In this document: in pieces, positions 1 to 8,068 of the stretch | Position numbering within the stretch: the first letter of the stretch is position 1 | How the letters are laid out: each line of letters begins with the position of its first letter | NCBI GenBank assembly: GCA_022072095.1 | Contig: JAJVIJ010000015.1 | Location: 1 to 63,704, forward strand | DNA length: 63,704 bases | Direction of reading: 5' to 3' | Source: Rhodocyclaceae bacterium | GTDB taxonomy: Bacteria > Pseudomonadota > Gammaproteobacteria > Burkholderiales > Rhodocyclaceae | Notes under the pieces: generated by a model | Database searches by the model: none | What the model was told of the DNA's origin: nothing | What the model saw: only the letters and a program-made list of their open reading frames with translations | Program-made: the position numbers and the translations under genes

Positions 1-75
1 AACGACCGGCAGGCAAAGTGCGCGCGGGCAGGGTCCCTGCCCATTTTCCACGCGCCCTAGTCTCCGGAGAGTTCC

Positions 76-1461
76 ATGATCAGACCCACACGCATCGCAG
101 TGGCCGTCGCCGCCGTGTTCGCCGCCCCGGCTTTCGCCGCCAACAGCTATTTTTCCAACTTCACGCCATTGGCCGCCTCGTCCCCGGCCAACCCTGTGAA
201 CTCGCCGCTCGAGGCGACACCGCTGACGCTGTCCTCGCCCAACTTCAGCCAGAAAACCATCGCCGATCGCACCACGCAACTGGGCCTCGGCCAGAGCAAC
301 AGCGGCAACTGGGACATGATCACCGCCAACGAATCCGGCCCGTCGGCCGGCCGCTATCTGTTCATGCCCTTCGAGACCGGCACGGCCGGCGTGCAGCGCA
401 TCGACCTGCAAACGATGACGACGCGCACCATCGTCGACAGCGGTACGCAGGCTTTCGTCGCCGGGGATGCCTCGCGTTGGACGCCCTGGGGCAGCTATCT
501 GACCGCCGAGGAATCCTGGGGCAGCAGCAGCACCAAGGGGCGGCTGTTCGAAGTCACGAACCCGCTGGTCGAGACCGGCCAGGCCAACATGGTGCTTCGC
601 AATGTGCTGCCGCGCGTCTCGCACGAAGGACTGGCCTTCGACAAGACCAACGCGCTGTATTTCATCGACGAACTGAATGGCGGCTCGATCTACCGCTACG
701 TCTCGGCGAATCCGAACGCCACCAGCGGCGACAGCTATTTCGACAAGGGGCAGACCTTCGTGCTCAAGACCGCCGGCGGCAGCAATGCCAACGCGGTCGG
801 CGCGGCGGCCTGGGAGCCGATCACCAACGCCACCGGCGGTCCGCTGGCGAACACGTTTTCCGCGTTCGTGAATCTCGGCGGCGGTCAATTCGCGATGGAT
901 GGCCGGGTCGCGGCCAATCTGGTCGGCGGCACGGACTATCAGCGTCCCGAGGACCTCGAGATCAAGACGCTCGCCAGCGGCGATCAGATCCTCTATGTGG
1001 CGACCACGACCACGCATGAGGTCTATTCGATCGATCTGGCCAACAACCAGGTCAAGCTGTTCGCCAGCCGGAACACGCTGGATGCCGCCACCGGCCAGGC
1101 AGTCGGCTCGGCCTTCACCAACCCCGACAATCTGGCGATCGATGCCGACGGCAACATCTACGTCATCGAGGATCAACCGGGCGGGATGGCCGACATCTGG
1201 TTCGCCAAGGACGCCGATCATGACGGTGTGGCCGAGTCGGTCGGCCGCTGGGCGTCGATGAACACCGCCGGCGCCGAACCCACCGGGCTGTACTTCGACA
1301 AGTTCAACCCGAACATCGCCTACGTGAACATCCAGCATCCGAGCAGTGGGGTCGATCGCACGATCCAGATCAGCGCCGTGCCGGAGCCGGAATCCTATGC
1401 GCTGTTGCTCGCCGGCCTGGGTGTGATCGGCTTCGCCGCGCGCCGCCGCGTCGGTCGCTGA
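76..1461 (+). CDS. PhoX-like (DUF839) beta-propeller protein with PEP-CTERM sorting signal
   Basis: 461 aa. Residues 1-21 form a signal peptide ending AFA. The body resembles the DUF839/PhoX family: it has the RPEDLEI stretch, a TNPDNLAIDADGNIYVIED blade and YVNIQHPSSG near the end, typical of PhoX-type alkaline phosphatase propellers, but phosphatase activity is not proven by this. The last 27 residues (about 435-461) are a textbook PEP-CTERM signal: VPEPESYA, a hydrophobic helix, then RRR. Such proteins are recognised by an exosortase and retained at or beyond the outer surface. The start has a good ribosome site (GGAGAG) 6 bases upstream. The next gene is an exosortase-associated protease, which fits the sorting signal. 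Confidence 0.85.
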   Translation: MIRPTRIAVAVAAVFAAPAFAANSYFSNFTPLAASSPANPVNSPLEATPLTLSSPNFSQKTIADRTTQLGLGQSNSGNWDMITANESGPSAGRYLFMPFETGTAGVQRIDLQTMTTRTIVDSGTQAFVAGDASRWTPWGSYLTAEESWGSSSTKGRLFEVTNPLVETGQANMVLRNVLPRVSHEGLAFDKTNALYFIDELNGGSIYRYVSANPNATSGDSYFDKGQTFVLKTAGGSNANAVGAAAWEPITNATGGPLANTFSAFVNLGGGQFAMDGRVAANLVGGTDYQRPEDLEIKTLASGDQILYVATTTTHEVYSIDLANNQVKLFASRNTLDAATGQAVGSAFTNPDNLAIDADGNIYVIEDQPGGMADIWFAKDADHDGVAESVGRWASMNTAGAEPTGLYFDKFNPNIAYVNIQHPSSGVDRTIQISAVPEPESYALLLAGLGVIGFAARRRVGR

Positions 1462-1469
1462 GCGGGTCC

Positions 1470-1493
1470 GCGGCCGGATACCCGTCCGGCCGC
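1470..1493 (+). terminator. Hairpin downstream of the PEP-CTERM gene
   Basis: A perfect 9-bp inverted repeat, GCGGCCGGA / TCCGGCCGC, with a 6-base loop lies 8 bases after the stop codon. There is no T-tract, so it may be a weak terminator or an mRNA-stabilising stem. Confidence 0.45.
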
Positions 1494-1696
1494 TTGTCTG
1501 AGTGTCCGCATCCCCGCCGCCGGCCCCGCCGGCGAGCGGGCATGCGATCGTGAAGAGGCCGCGCAGCGGATAATCTGCACGCATGGACTCAGGGCGGACG
1601 GCATGATCCGCTCTTGATTCCCGCCTGGTGGCGCCGATAAGGGGACTCCGGCCCCGTGTTTCGGCCTCGCCTACCCGTTCCGAGCTTCGAGCGACG

Positions 1697-2374
1697 ATGA
1701 CATCCTGGTTTCTTGCGCCGGCGTGGCCGCGCGTCCTGCCCTTCGCGCTGTTCCTGCTGTTGCTCGCTGCGCGCGGATTGCCGGTCTGGGATGGGCTGTC
1801 GATCGACACCCGCTGGCTGTACGCGTTGCAGGCAGGGCTCGCGCTTGCAGCCCTGATCGCTTACCGCAGGCAGTACAGTGAGCTGAACGCGGCGCGCCGA
1901 TCCGAGGCGTCGATCTGGCTGCTCGCCCTGGTCGCCGGGCTCGCGGTGTTCGGGCTCTGGATCGGACTCGACTGGGATTTCGCGACCATCGGCGAACCCC
2001 AGGCTGCCTTCGTGCCACTGGATCAAAATGGCGAGCTGCTGTGGTCACTCGTCATCGTGCGCATCGCCGGTGCCGCACTGGTCGTGCCGGTCATCGAGGA
2101 ATTGTTCTGGCGCTCGCTGCTCATGCGCTGGCTCGACCACCGCGATTTTCTGGCTCTGGACCCGGCCCGCGTCAGTGCGCGCGCGCTCCTGCTGAGCGCG
2201 TTCGTGTTCGGCATCGAGCACCCGCAGTGGCTGGCCGGCCTGATCGCCGGGCTGGTCTATGGCGAGCTGTACCGACGCAGCGGCAACCTATGGGTGCCGA
2301 TCGCCGCGCATGCACTGACCAATCTGTTGCTGGGCATCTGGGTGGTGGCCACCGGCGCCTGGCATTACTGGTAG
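1697..2374 (+). CDS. CAAX prenyl protease-related membrane protein (exosortase-associated CPBP family)
   Basis: 225 aa from the ATG at 1697; an in-frame upstream start at 1628 would add 23 residues with no hydrophobic or family character. Polytopic membrane protein with the CPBP/Abi metalloprotease motifs: EELFWRS (Glu134-Glu135), FGIEH (His175) and AAHALTN (His205, Asn209). This is the arrangement seen in the CAAX-related proteins that co-occur with exosortase/PEP-CTERM systems. Its position directly after a PEP-CTERM substrate supports that link. The actual substrate is unknown; a role in processing sorted proteins is inference. Confidence 0.8.
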   Translation: MTSWFLAPAWPRVLPFALFLLLLAARGLPVWDGLSIDTRWLYALQAGLALAALIAYRRQYSELNAARRSEASIWLLALVAGLAVFGLWIGLDWDFATIGEPQAAFVPLDQNGELLWSLVIVRIAGAALVVPVIEELFWRSLLMRWLDHRDFLALDPARVSARALLLSAFVFGIEHPQWLAGLIAGLVYGELYRRSGNLWVPIAAHALTNLLLGIWVVATGAWHYW

Positions 2375-2377
2375 CCT

Positions 2378-2411
2378 GGCCGGGCCGGATCGAGTCATCC
2401 GCCGGCCGGCC
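2378..2411. terminator. GC-rich hairpin between convergent genes
   Basis: GGCCGGGCCGG and CCGGCCGGCC form a long stem with one bulged G, between the convergent CAAX-type protease and phosphodiesterase genes. It could act on both strands. No T-run follows, so this is a structural call only. Confidence 0.4.
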
Positions 2412-2431
2412 GACGATCCGCAATCATTCCT

Positions 2432-3604
2432 TCAGCATTCCGCGCACAGCAGTGGCACGAACATCTCGGCGCTGCTGGTGCCGCCATGCACGCCCACCAG
2501 CCGGTAGCGCCGCTCGCCCGGCAGCCAGTCCACCAGGGTCCAGTCCTCGCGCGGGATGAGCGTGTAGTCGCCGATGTGGCCGAGCAGGCGCGGATTCGGC
2601 GGCAGCGGTCCGAACCAGCCCCGGGCGACGAGGTCGGTGGAACGGTACAGATCGACGACGCCATGCCAGGCTTGCCGCACGTAGTCCTCGAACTCCGCTT
2701 CGGCGCCCGGACGGATGTAGGCGTAGCTCGCGCGCCGCTCGCCGCACAGCGGGTTGCGCAGCATCGCCGCCGCGGTCGGGTGCTCATCGAAGCTGATCAC
2801 GCGCTCCGGCGGCGCATCGATGAAGCCATGATCGGCCGAGATCAGCACGCGCGTGCCGCTGGTGGCGATGTCGGCGAGAAAGCGGTCCAGCGCGTGTTCG
2901 AGCGTGGCGCAGGCGTCGGCGACCTTCCGGCTGGCGACGCCGTGACGGTGGGCCAGGCTGTCGAGTTCGGGATAGTAGGCGTGGACGAACTTCGGCCCGG
3001 GCACGCCGACCAGCGTGCGCAGCGTGTCGAACATCGCCCCCAGTCCGACGTAGCCGACGCGCTGGGCCCGGCCGCAATGATGGCGGTTGAACGCTGAATC
3101 GACGATGTCGGCCGGTGCCACCGCATAACCGGGCCGTTCGATGCGGTCGAACAGGCTGACGCTGTCGAACAATGCTTCCGGTTCCAGCGCGACCTCGGGC
3201 GTGCCGGCGCGCGCGTGCAAGGGCAGCACCGCCGTGACGCTGCCCGCGCCGAGTTCCGGGTAATGCATGTGCCAGCCGGTCATCGCGTGCTGTGCGGGCG
3301 CGAGCCCGGTCAGGTAGCTGGTGACCGCGGTTGCCGTCGTCGACGGAAACACCGAGCTCAGGCGACCGATGCGCAGGCGCGCGAGCAGGCCATCGCCAAA
3401 GTGCTCCAGCAGGTAGTCGTCGCCGAGTCCGTCGATGACGATGAGCAGCAGGTTGCGCGCTTGCGACAGAATGTTCGGGGCGAGTGCGGCGCAAGTGGCG
3501 ACGGGCAGCGTGGGCGAGGTGTCGGCCGCGCCGCAGGCCGTGGCCAGGCTCTGCATCAGATTGCACAGGCCGTGGCCGTCGTAATCGGGAAGGACATGGT
3601 GCAT
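2432..3604 (-). CDS. Alkaline-phosphatase-superfamily phosphodiesterase/nucleotide pyrophosphatase
   Basis: 390 aa from ATG at 3604 (an upstream in-frame ATG at 3670 would add 22 unremarkable residues). Type I phosphodiesterase/nucleotide pyrophosphatase fold: the first metal-binding Asp is in LLLIVIDGLGDDY, the nucleophile Thr is in SVFPSTTATAVTSYLTG, further metal ligands lie in YYPELDSLAHRHG and in ISADHGFIDAP, and a C-terminal HIGD. No signal peptide, so probably cytoplasmic. The substrate cannot be read from the sequence. Transcribed divergently from the motB-like gene. Confidence 0.8.
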   Translation of the reverse strand: MHHVLPDYDGHGLCNLMQSLATACGAADTSPTLPVATCAALAPNILSQARNLLLIVIDGLGDDYLLEHFGDGLLARLRIGRLSSVFPSTTATAVTSYLTGLAPAQHAMTGWHMHYPELGAGSVTAVLPLHARAGTPEVALEPEALFDSVSLFDRIERPGYAVAPADIVDSAFNRHHCGRAQRVGYVGLGAMFDTLRTLVGVPGPKFVHAYYPELDSLAHRHGVASRKVADACATLEHALDRFLADIATSGTRVLISADHGFIDAPPERVISFDEHPTAAAMLRNPLCGERRASYAYIRPGAEAEFEDYVRQAWHGVVDLYRSTDLVARGWFGPLPPNPRLLGHIGDYTLIPREDWTLVDWLPGERRYRLVGVHGGTSSAEMFVPLLCAEC

Positions 3605-3778
3605 CGGACGGGGCTCGGAGTTCGCGGACTGGAGCCGATTATCGCGCAGGCCGGCGGCCACGTTCGCCAAGCGGCCATCGGTTCGGGCGCATGCCCGGGC
3701 GGGACGGACTCTCGAGCTGCGATCTCAAGGCCGACGGCACCCTTCCGTAAGAACGCCGTAGCCTTCGGAATCCCCGCC

Positions 3779-4606
3779 ATGTCCCGTCCCCGCCGTCACG
3801 TCGAGCCCGAGCCGGACACTTCGGATCGCTGGCTGATCTCCTATGCCGACTTCATCACGCTGCTGTTCGCGCTGTTCGTGGTGATGTACGCGGTGTCCTC
3901 GGTCAATGAGGGCAAGTATCGCGTGCTGGGCGAATCGATGGCCCAGGCTTTTCGGCCCGAGCTGGACGCGATGATGAACATTCGTCCCGCGCAGACGGGC
4001 GATGCAGCGTTCGCACTCATCGCGGCGCGGCGGAGCGCCACCGAGGCCGCGCGCGAGCGGCAGCGCGAGCAGGTGCGCGCTCACGACACGCAGCTGTCGG
4101 AACTGCTGTCGCCGCTCGTCAAGCAGGGTGCCGCGCAGATGACCAGCGGCGCGTTCGGCATCCGCATCGATCTGGCGGCCGATTTCATGTTTCCGCCCGG
4201 ACAGGCCGTGGTCAGGGAGGACATGGTCAAGACACTGACGGCCATCGCCGCGGTGTTGGCCTACAGCGACCTCCCGCTCACCGTCGAAGGCCACACCGAT
4301 GACCGGCCGATCGCGGGTGGGCCGTTTCGCTCGAACTGGGAACTGTCCGCCGGACGTGCCGCCGCGGTCACCCGGCTGCTCGCGCAGGGTGGCATCGCCG
4401 GTGCACGCCTGACGGCTTCCGGCTATGGTGATCAGCGGCCGCTGGCACCGAATGCCGATGATGCGGCGCGGGCGCGCAACCGTCGCGTGCAGATTCGCCT
4501 GGACATACCCAACGAACTGGGTGTCGCGTCGCCATCAGGCGGCAACCAGCCTGTCGCGCTGCCCAGAGGAGAGCCAGGCACCTTCAACGGCAGCTTTCCA
4601 CAGTAA
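3779..4606 (+). CDS. MotB/MotD-type stator protein with OmpA peptidoglycan-binding domain
   Basis: 275 aa from ATG 3779; a longer in-frame ORF upstream is antisense to the phosphodiesterase gene and not credible. One N-terminal transmembrane helix (about residues 20-42) carries the SYADFITLLFALFVV segment with the Asp that conducts ions in MotB proteins. The C-terminal OmpA/MotB domain contains VEGHTDDRPI and the NRRVQIRLD ending that bind peptidoglycan. No motA partner lies next to it and no other flagellar gene is in the window, so it is an orphan here. The 3' flank is a degenerate IS. MotB versus the related MotD cannot be decided without the partner. Confidence 0.75.
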   Translation: MSRPRRHVEPEPDTSDRWLISYADFITLLFALFVVMYAVSSVNEGKYRVLGESMAQAFRPELDAMMNIRPAQTGDAAFALIAARRSATEAARERQREQVRAHDTQLSELLSPLVKQGAAQMTSGAFGIRIDLAADFMFPPGQAVVREDMVKTLTAIAAVLAYSDLPLTVEGHTDDRPIAGGPFRSNWELSAGRAAAVTRLLAQGGIAGARLTASGYGDQRPLAPNADDAARARNRRVQIRLDIPNELGVASPSGGNQPVALPRGEPGTFNGSFPQ

Positions 4607-4614
4607 GGGCGAGT

Positions 4615-5304
4615 GCGGCCGACGGTGCGGCATCCAGCTCAGGCGTCGACAGCTATGCACCCGGGCGCGCGCAGCATCGATGCCCGCCGCCACCGAGTCA
4701 TGCACGTTGGCCGGCGTGGCGATGACCGCCCGTACGATCTCCGATCCAGCATCGATCGCGACATGTGCCTTGTAGCCATGCATCACCGTGTCGCGCCGCA
4801 CGCCGAAACCCGCCTCCGTGTCCGCCGTGCCGCCGCCATCCTTGGGCGGATTGGCGCGTGCCGACTGCACCAGGCGGCCATCAATCAAAGTGCCCTTCTT
4901 GACCAGCAGCCCCCTGGCCGTCAGTTGGTCGTTGAGATGATCGAACAGCAGGATGAGGAGATTCTTCTTCATCAGGCGTTGACCGAAGCGCACCAGCGCC
5001 GTCTCGTCCTGCACAGAATCGGTGAGCGTCAGGCCAAGAAAACACAGAAAGTCGATGCGCATGCACGTCTGGGCTTCGACTTCGGCATCCGACAGGTTGC
5101 ATCAGTGTTCCAGCAGCAGCATCTTGAATATCGCCCGTGGCGGATGCGACGGGGGGCGGTGTGGTTGTAGAGGCTGCCCAGCGGCAACTCGAAGGCCGAC
5201 CAATCGACCCCCCGTTCCAGCTTTACCAGCCAGTGATCGGCAGACATCCGCCCTGCCAGCAGGTCATCGCCAAAACCCATCTGTCGGTTGCGCTTGCCTT
5301 CCAT
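4615..5304 (-). pseudogene. IS5-family transposase, frameshifted, with a nonsense codon and truncated
   Basis: Translation would begin at ATG 5304 behind a strong ribosome site (AGGTGAAAGG). The first frame reads MEGKRNRQMGFGDDLLAGRM and continues to LGSLYNHTAP at about 5155. The reading then continues in another frame (PPRAIFKMLLLEH), hits a TGA near 5102-5104 where family members have Trp, and goes on CNLSDAEVEAQTCMRIDF through DETALVRFGQRL, GTLIDGRLV and HGYKAHVAIDAGS to VHDS at about 4690. The region carrying the later catalytic acidic residues is gone. Three independent lesions show it is inactive. Confidence 0.8.
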
Positions 5305-5390
5305 TCCTTTCACCTCCCAGAACAATTCATCCCTCAGCGATGACAAACGCAAAATCGTTCACGGGTTTCGCAGGACTTTCCTACTCTCAG
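4615..5390 (-). mobile_element. Remnant of an IS5-family insertion sequence
   Basis: A transposase coding region on the minus strand is recognisable from about 5304 down to about 4690, preceded by a terminal segment near 5363-5389 (CAGGACTTTCCTACTCTC on the plus strand). The distal third of the transposase and the second end are missing, so the element is truncated against the motB-like gene and cannot move itself. I saw no matching inverted repeat on the 4.6-kb side. Confidence 0.7.
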
Positions 5391-5598
5391 GTGGTGCGGC
5401 TAGACGGGGGCAGGTCACGACGTCCCCCGGCATTGAGCAGCACGTCGGTTTGGCGCCCAATCCTGCAACCGGCGGAGCGCGGTCGGCTGCGCGGGCGAAA
5501 TGAAGCGCGTTCAGCCGTGTCATGCAGAACTTTCATCTCGTCGCTTCGGGGTCTGCGCAATGCTCGACAGGTGTGCCGCATGGCGAGTAGGGAAATGC

Positions 5599-5883
5599 AT
5601 GGTGTGGGGGATGCGCGGTTTGCGAGGATGCGGTCGGGCCGCGCGGGGCTTGGCGGCGCTGTGGCAGGGGGTCGCACGGCACGTGCGCCGGGTGCGAAAA
5701 ATCGGCGAGCGGCAGCGCCTGCGTGCGACACTGAGTGCGATGTCGCGCCGCGAACTTGCCGACATCGGCCTTGCCAGGGGCGACATCGAGCGGGTCGTGC
5801 GCGGGCTGCCTCCACCGTGCCCCAGACCGCCCCGAGCGAGCGGCATGACGATTGATGACTCCAGCGAAAGGAACAAACGATGA
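5599..5883 (+). CDS. DUF1127 (YjiS-like) small basic protein
   Basis: 94 aa from ATG 5599, chosen because GAGTAGGG lies 6 bases upstream; in-frame ATGs at 5500 and 5560 are possible. The C-terminal half (RERQRL-type arginine-rich helix, then LSAMSRRELADIGLARGDI) is a clear DUF1127 domain. Family members are small proteins that often bind RNA or influence metabolism and stress responses, but the role here is unknown. Its stop overlaps the start of the cupin gene by 4 bases (ATGA), so the two are probably co-translated. Upstream, 5391-5598 has no other convincing feature. Confidence 0.7.
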   Translation: MVWGMRGLRGCGRAARGLAALWQGVARHVRRVRKIGERQRLRATLSAMSRRELADIGLARGDIERVVRGLPPPCPRPPRASGMTIDDSSERNKR

Positions 5884-6359
5884 ACCAAGCACGAGTTGCG
5901 GTCGCGATCGTGGCGGCTGCCGCGCAACCAAAGGCGAAGCCGACCAACTATCCGTCACCCTTCGCCGCGCGCGTCGCGGGTCGCGAGAAACGGCCCTTGG
6001 GCGATCTGTTCGGCCTGACGAATTTCGGTGTGAACTTGACCCGGCTAGCACCGGGCGCGATCTCGGCACTGAGGCATGCGCACACGGTGCAGGACGAGTT
6101 CATCTACATCCTGCAAGGCCACCCCACGCTGCGTACCGACGCCGGTCAAACACCGCTCGCTCCAGGCATGTGTGCGGGATTCAAGGGGGGCACCGGCGAC
6201 GGCCACCACCTGGTGAATGAGACTGATATCGACGTGCTGTATCTGGAGATCGGTGACCGATCTCCAGGCGATTCGGCGAGTTATCCCGACGATGATATCC
6301 GGGCGGTGATGGAGTCCGGGAAGTGGGTGTTCGCACACAAGGATGGCCGCCCGTATTGA
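5880..6359 (+). CDS. Cupin-domain protein
   Basis: 159 aa. A single cupin beta-barrel: metal-binding motif 1 is SALRHAHTVQDEFIYILQG (two His and a Glu), and motif 2 is around GHHLVNETDIDVLYLEIGD. Proteins of this shape annotated as cupins range from isomerases to binding proteins, and the substrate is not evident. Translationally coupled to the DUF1127 gene through ATGA. The next gene is a beta-hydroxyacid dehydrogenase on the same strand 55 bases downstream, so a three- or four-gene unit is possible. Confidence 0.75.
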   Translation: MNQARVAVAIVAAAAQPKAKPTNYPSPFAARVAGREKRPLGDLFGLTNFGVNLTRLAPGAISALRHAHTVQDEFIYILQGHPTLRTDAGQTPLAPGMCAGFKGGTGDGHHLVNETDIDVLYLEIGDRSPGDSASYPDDDIRAVMESGKWVFAHKDGRPY

Positions 6360-6414
6360 CGGTCGTCTGCGAGAGCCGGATTCGGAGCGGGAGGGAACGG
6401 ATGGGGGCGGGCGC

Positions 6415-7311
6415 ATGACCGGGACGGTGATCGGATTCATCGGTCTTGGAGTCATGGGGCGGCCGATGGCCGTCAATCTTGCCCAATCCGGAGCCCGGCT
6501 CGTGGTGTGGAACCGGACCCCGGAAAAAAGCGCGCCGCTGCGCGCGCTCGGCGTCCGGGTCGCCGGGAGCGCGGCGGAGGTCTTTAGGCTGGCGGATGTG
6601 GTCATGCTGATGCTGGCCGACGAGCAGGCCATGGACCAGGTGCTCGCACGCGGCACGCCGGCGTTTTCGCACGCGCTGGCCGGTCGGATGGTGGTGCATA
6701 TGGGTACCACCTCGGCCGCGTACTCCTGCGCGTTGGAACAGGACGTCGTGCGCGCGGGTGGGCGCTATATCGAGGCGCCGGTTTCGGGGTCGAGCCAGCC
6801 GGCGGAGGAGGGCCGACTGATCGGCATGATCGCCGGCCGAGACGAGGATGCCGAGCGCGTGCGGCCACTGCTCGCCGCGCTGTGCAGTCAGGTATTTTCA
6901 TGCGGGCCGGTACCCGCCGCGCTGCTGATGAAGCTGTCCGTCAATCTGTTTCTGATCACCATGGTGACCGGTCTGTGCGAGGCCTTTCATTTCGCCGATC
7001 GACATGGGCTTGATACGCGTCTGTTCCGCGCGATCATCGATGCCGGCCCGATGGCGAGCAAGGTATCGGAGGCCAAGCTGGCTAAGCTCGTCGAGCAGGA
7101 TTTCTCGGTCCAGGCCGCGATCACCGACGTCTTCAAGAACAACCGGCTCATCGCCGATCAGGGCCGACTGAGCGGGCTGGCCTGTGCGCTGCTCGCTCGG
7201 TGTCACGTGCTCTTTGGCGAAGCCGTCGATCTGGGCCTGGGCAGCGCCGACATGGTGGCGGTGATCGAGGCGATCGACGCAGGCTCGGATCGGCCGGCGG
7301 TTACGGGCTGA
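6415..7311 (+). CDS. NAD(P)-dependent beta-hydroxyacid dehydrogenase (3-hydroxyisobutyrate dehydrogenase family)
   Basis: 298 aa from ATG 6415; the upstream in-frame ATG at 6343 overlaps the cupin gene and adds 24 residues before the Rossmann fold. Dinucleotide motif IGFIGLGVMGRPMA at residues 5-18; substrate-binding EAPVSGSSQPAEEG around residue 120; catalytic Lys in LLMKLSVNLFL. These are the family signatures of 3-hydroxyisobutyrate, tartronate-semialdehyde and glyoxylate reductases; which one cannot be settled. The neighbouring cupin and DsbA-type isomerase suggest a small catabolic unit, by inference only. Confidence 0.85.
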   Translation: MTGTVIGFIGLGVMGRPMAVNLAQSGARLVVWNRTPEKSAPLRALGVRVAGSAAEVFRLADVVMLMLADEQAMDQVLARGTPAFSHALAGRMVVHMGTTSAAYSCALEQDVVRAGGRYIEAPVSGSSQPAEEGRLIGMIAGRDEDAERVRPLLAALCSQVFSCGPVPAALLMKLSVNLFLITMVTGLCEAFHFADRHGLDTRLFRAIIDAGPMASKVSEAKLAKLVEQDFSVQAAITDVFKNNRLIADQGRLSGLACALLARCHVLFGEAVDLGLGSADMVAVIEAIDAGSDRPAVTG

Positions 7312-7363
7312 CGGACCCCTGCGCATGTCCGCCACCCCGCATTCCTGAATGGCAGAAGGTGTC

Positions 7364-8020
7364 ATGCAGCAGCCCCCCGAGCACGCTGCCGATCCAGCGC
7401 ACATCGAGATCTGGTTCGATTTTGGCAGCCCCTACAGCTATCCCAGCGTGATGAGAATCGACGCGGCCGCGAAATCGGCGGGGCTCGCCGTGGCGTGGCG
7501 GCCCTTCCTGCTCGGACCGATATTCGCCTCGATGGGATGGCCGACCTCACCCTTCGTGCTGTACAAGGCGAAGGGCGCTTACATGTGGCGCGACATCGCC
7601 CGGCAGTGCCGCAAGTACGGCCTTCCCTGGCGTCAGCCGTCGGTGTTCCCTCGCCGTGCACTGCTGGCGACCCGGGTCGCGTTGCTTGGTGCCAGCGCGC
7701 CCTGGGTCGGCCCGTTCTGTCAGCAGGTGATGCAGCAGAATTTCGTCGAGGATCGCGAGATCGACTCCCCCGGCACGATCGCCGAGGTGCTGGACGCGCT
7801 CGCGCTTCCGACGGCGCGGCTGCTGTCGCAGGCGTGCGCCGACGACACCAAGGCCGGGCTTCGTCGCCGGACCGAGGACGCGATGGCGCGGGGAATCTTT
7901 GGCGCGCCGAGCTTTTTCGTCGGCGAAGAAATGTTCTGGGGCGATGACCGGCTGGATGATGCGCTGGCCCGCGGCGAACGCTGCGATCGAGCGGGAGGCG
8001 AGAGCGAAGGGCGGGTGTAG
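7364..8020 (+). CDS. DsbA-family 2-hydroxychromene-2-carboxylate isomerase-like protein
   Basis: 218 aa from ATG 7364, which has AGAAGG 5 bases upstream; ATG 7349 is the alternative. The N-terminus IEIWFDFGSPYSYPS is the GST-kappa/HCCA isomerase thioredoxin fold with a Ser in place of the redox CxxC, and the C-terminal GIFGAPSFFVGEEMFWGDDRL is the conserved family ending. Characterised members isomerise 2-hydroxychromene-2-carboxylate in naphthalene degradation using glutathione; no other aromatic-degradation gene is nearby, so the true substrate is open. Confidence 0.8.
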   Translation: MQQPPEHAADPAHIEIWFDFGSPYSYPSVMRIDAAAKSAGLAVAWRPFLLGPIFASMGWPTSPFVLYKAKGAYMWRDIARQCRKYGLPWRQPSVFPRRALLATRVALLGASAPWVGPFCQQVMQQNFVEDREIDSPGTIAEVLDALALPTARLLSQACADDTKAGLRRRTEDAMARGIFGAPSFFVGEEMFWGDDRLDDALARGERCDRAGGESEGRV

Positions 8021-8029
8021 AGCGAGGAG

Positions 8030-8068
8030 CGGCGCGCGCTTACGATCCAGTCGCGCCGTCTAATTTTT
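8030..8068 (+). terminator. Rho-independent-like terminator after the isomerase gene
   Basis: CGGCGCG (8030-8036) and CGCGCCG (8052-8058) pair around a 15-base loop and are followed by TCTAATTTTT. It lies between convergent genes and runs into the 3' end of the LysR gene. Confidence 0.55.
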
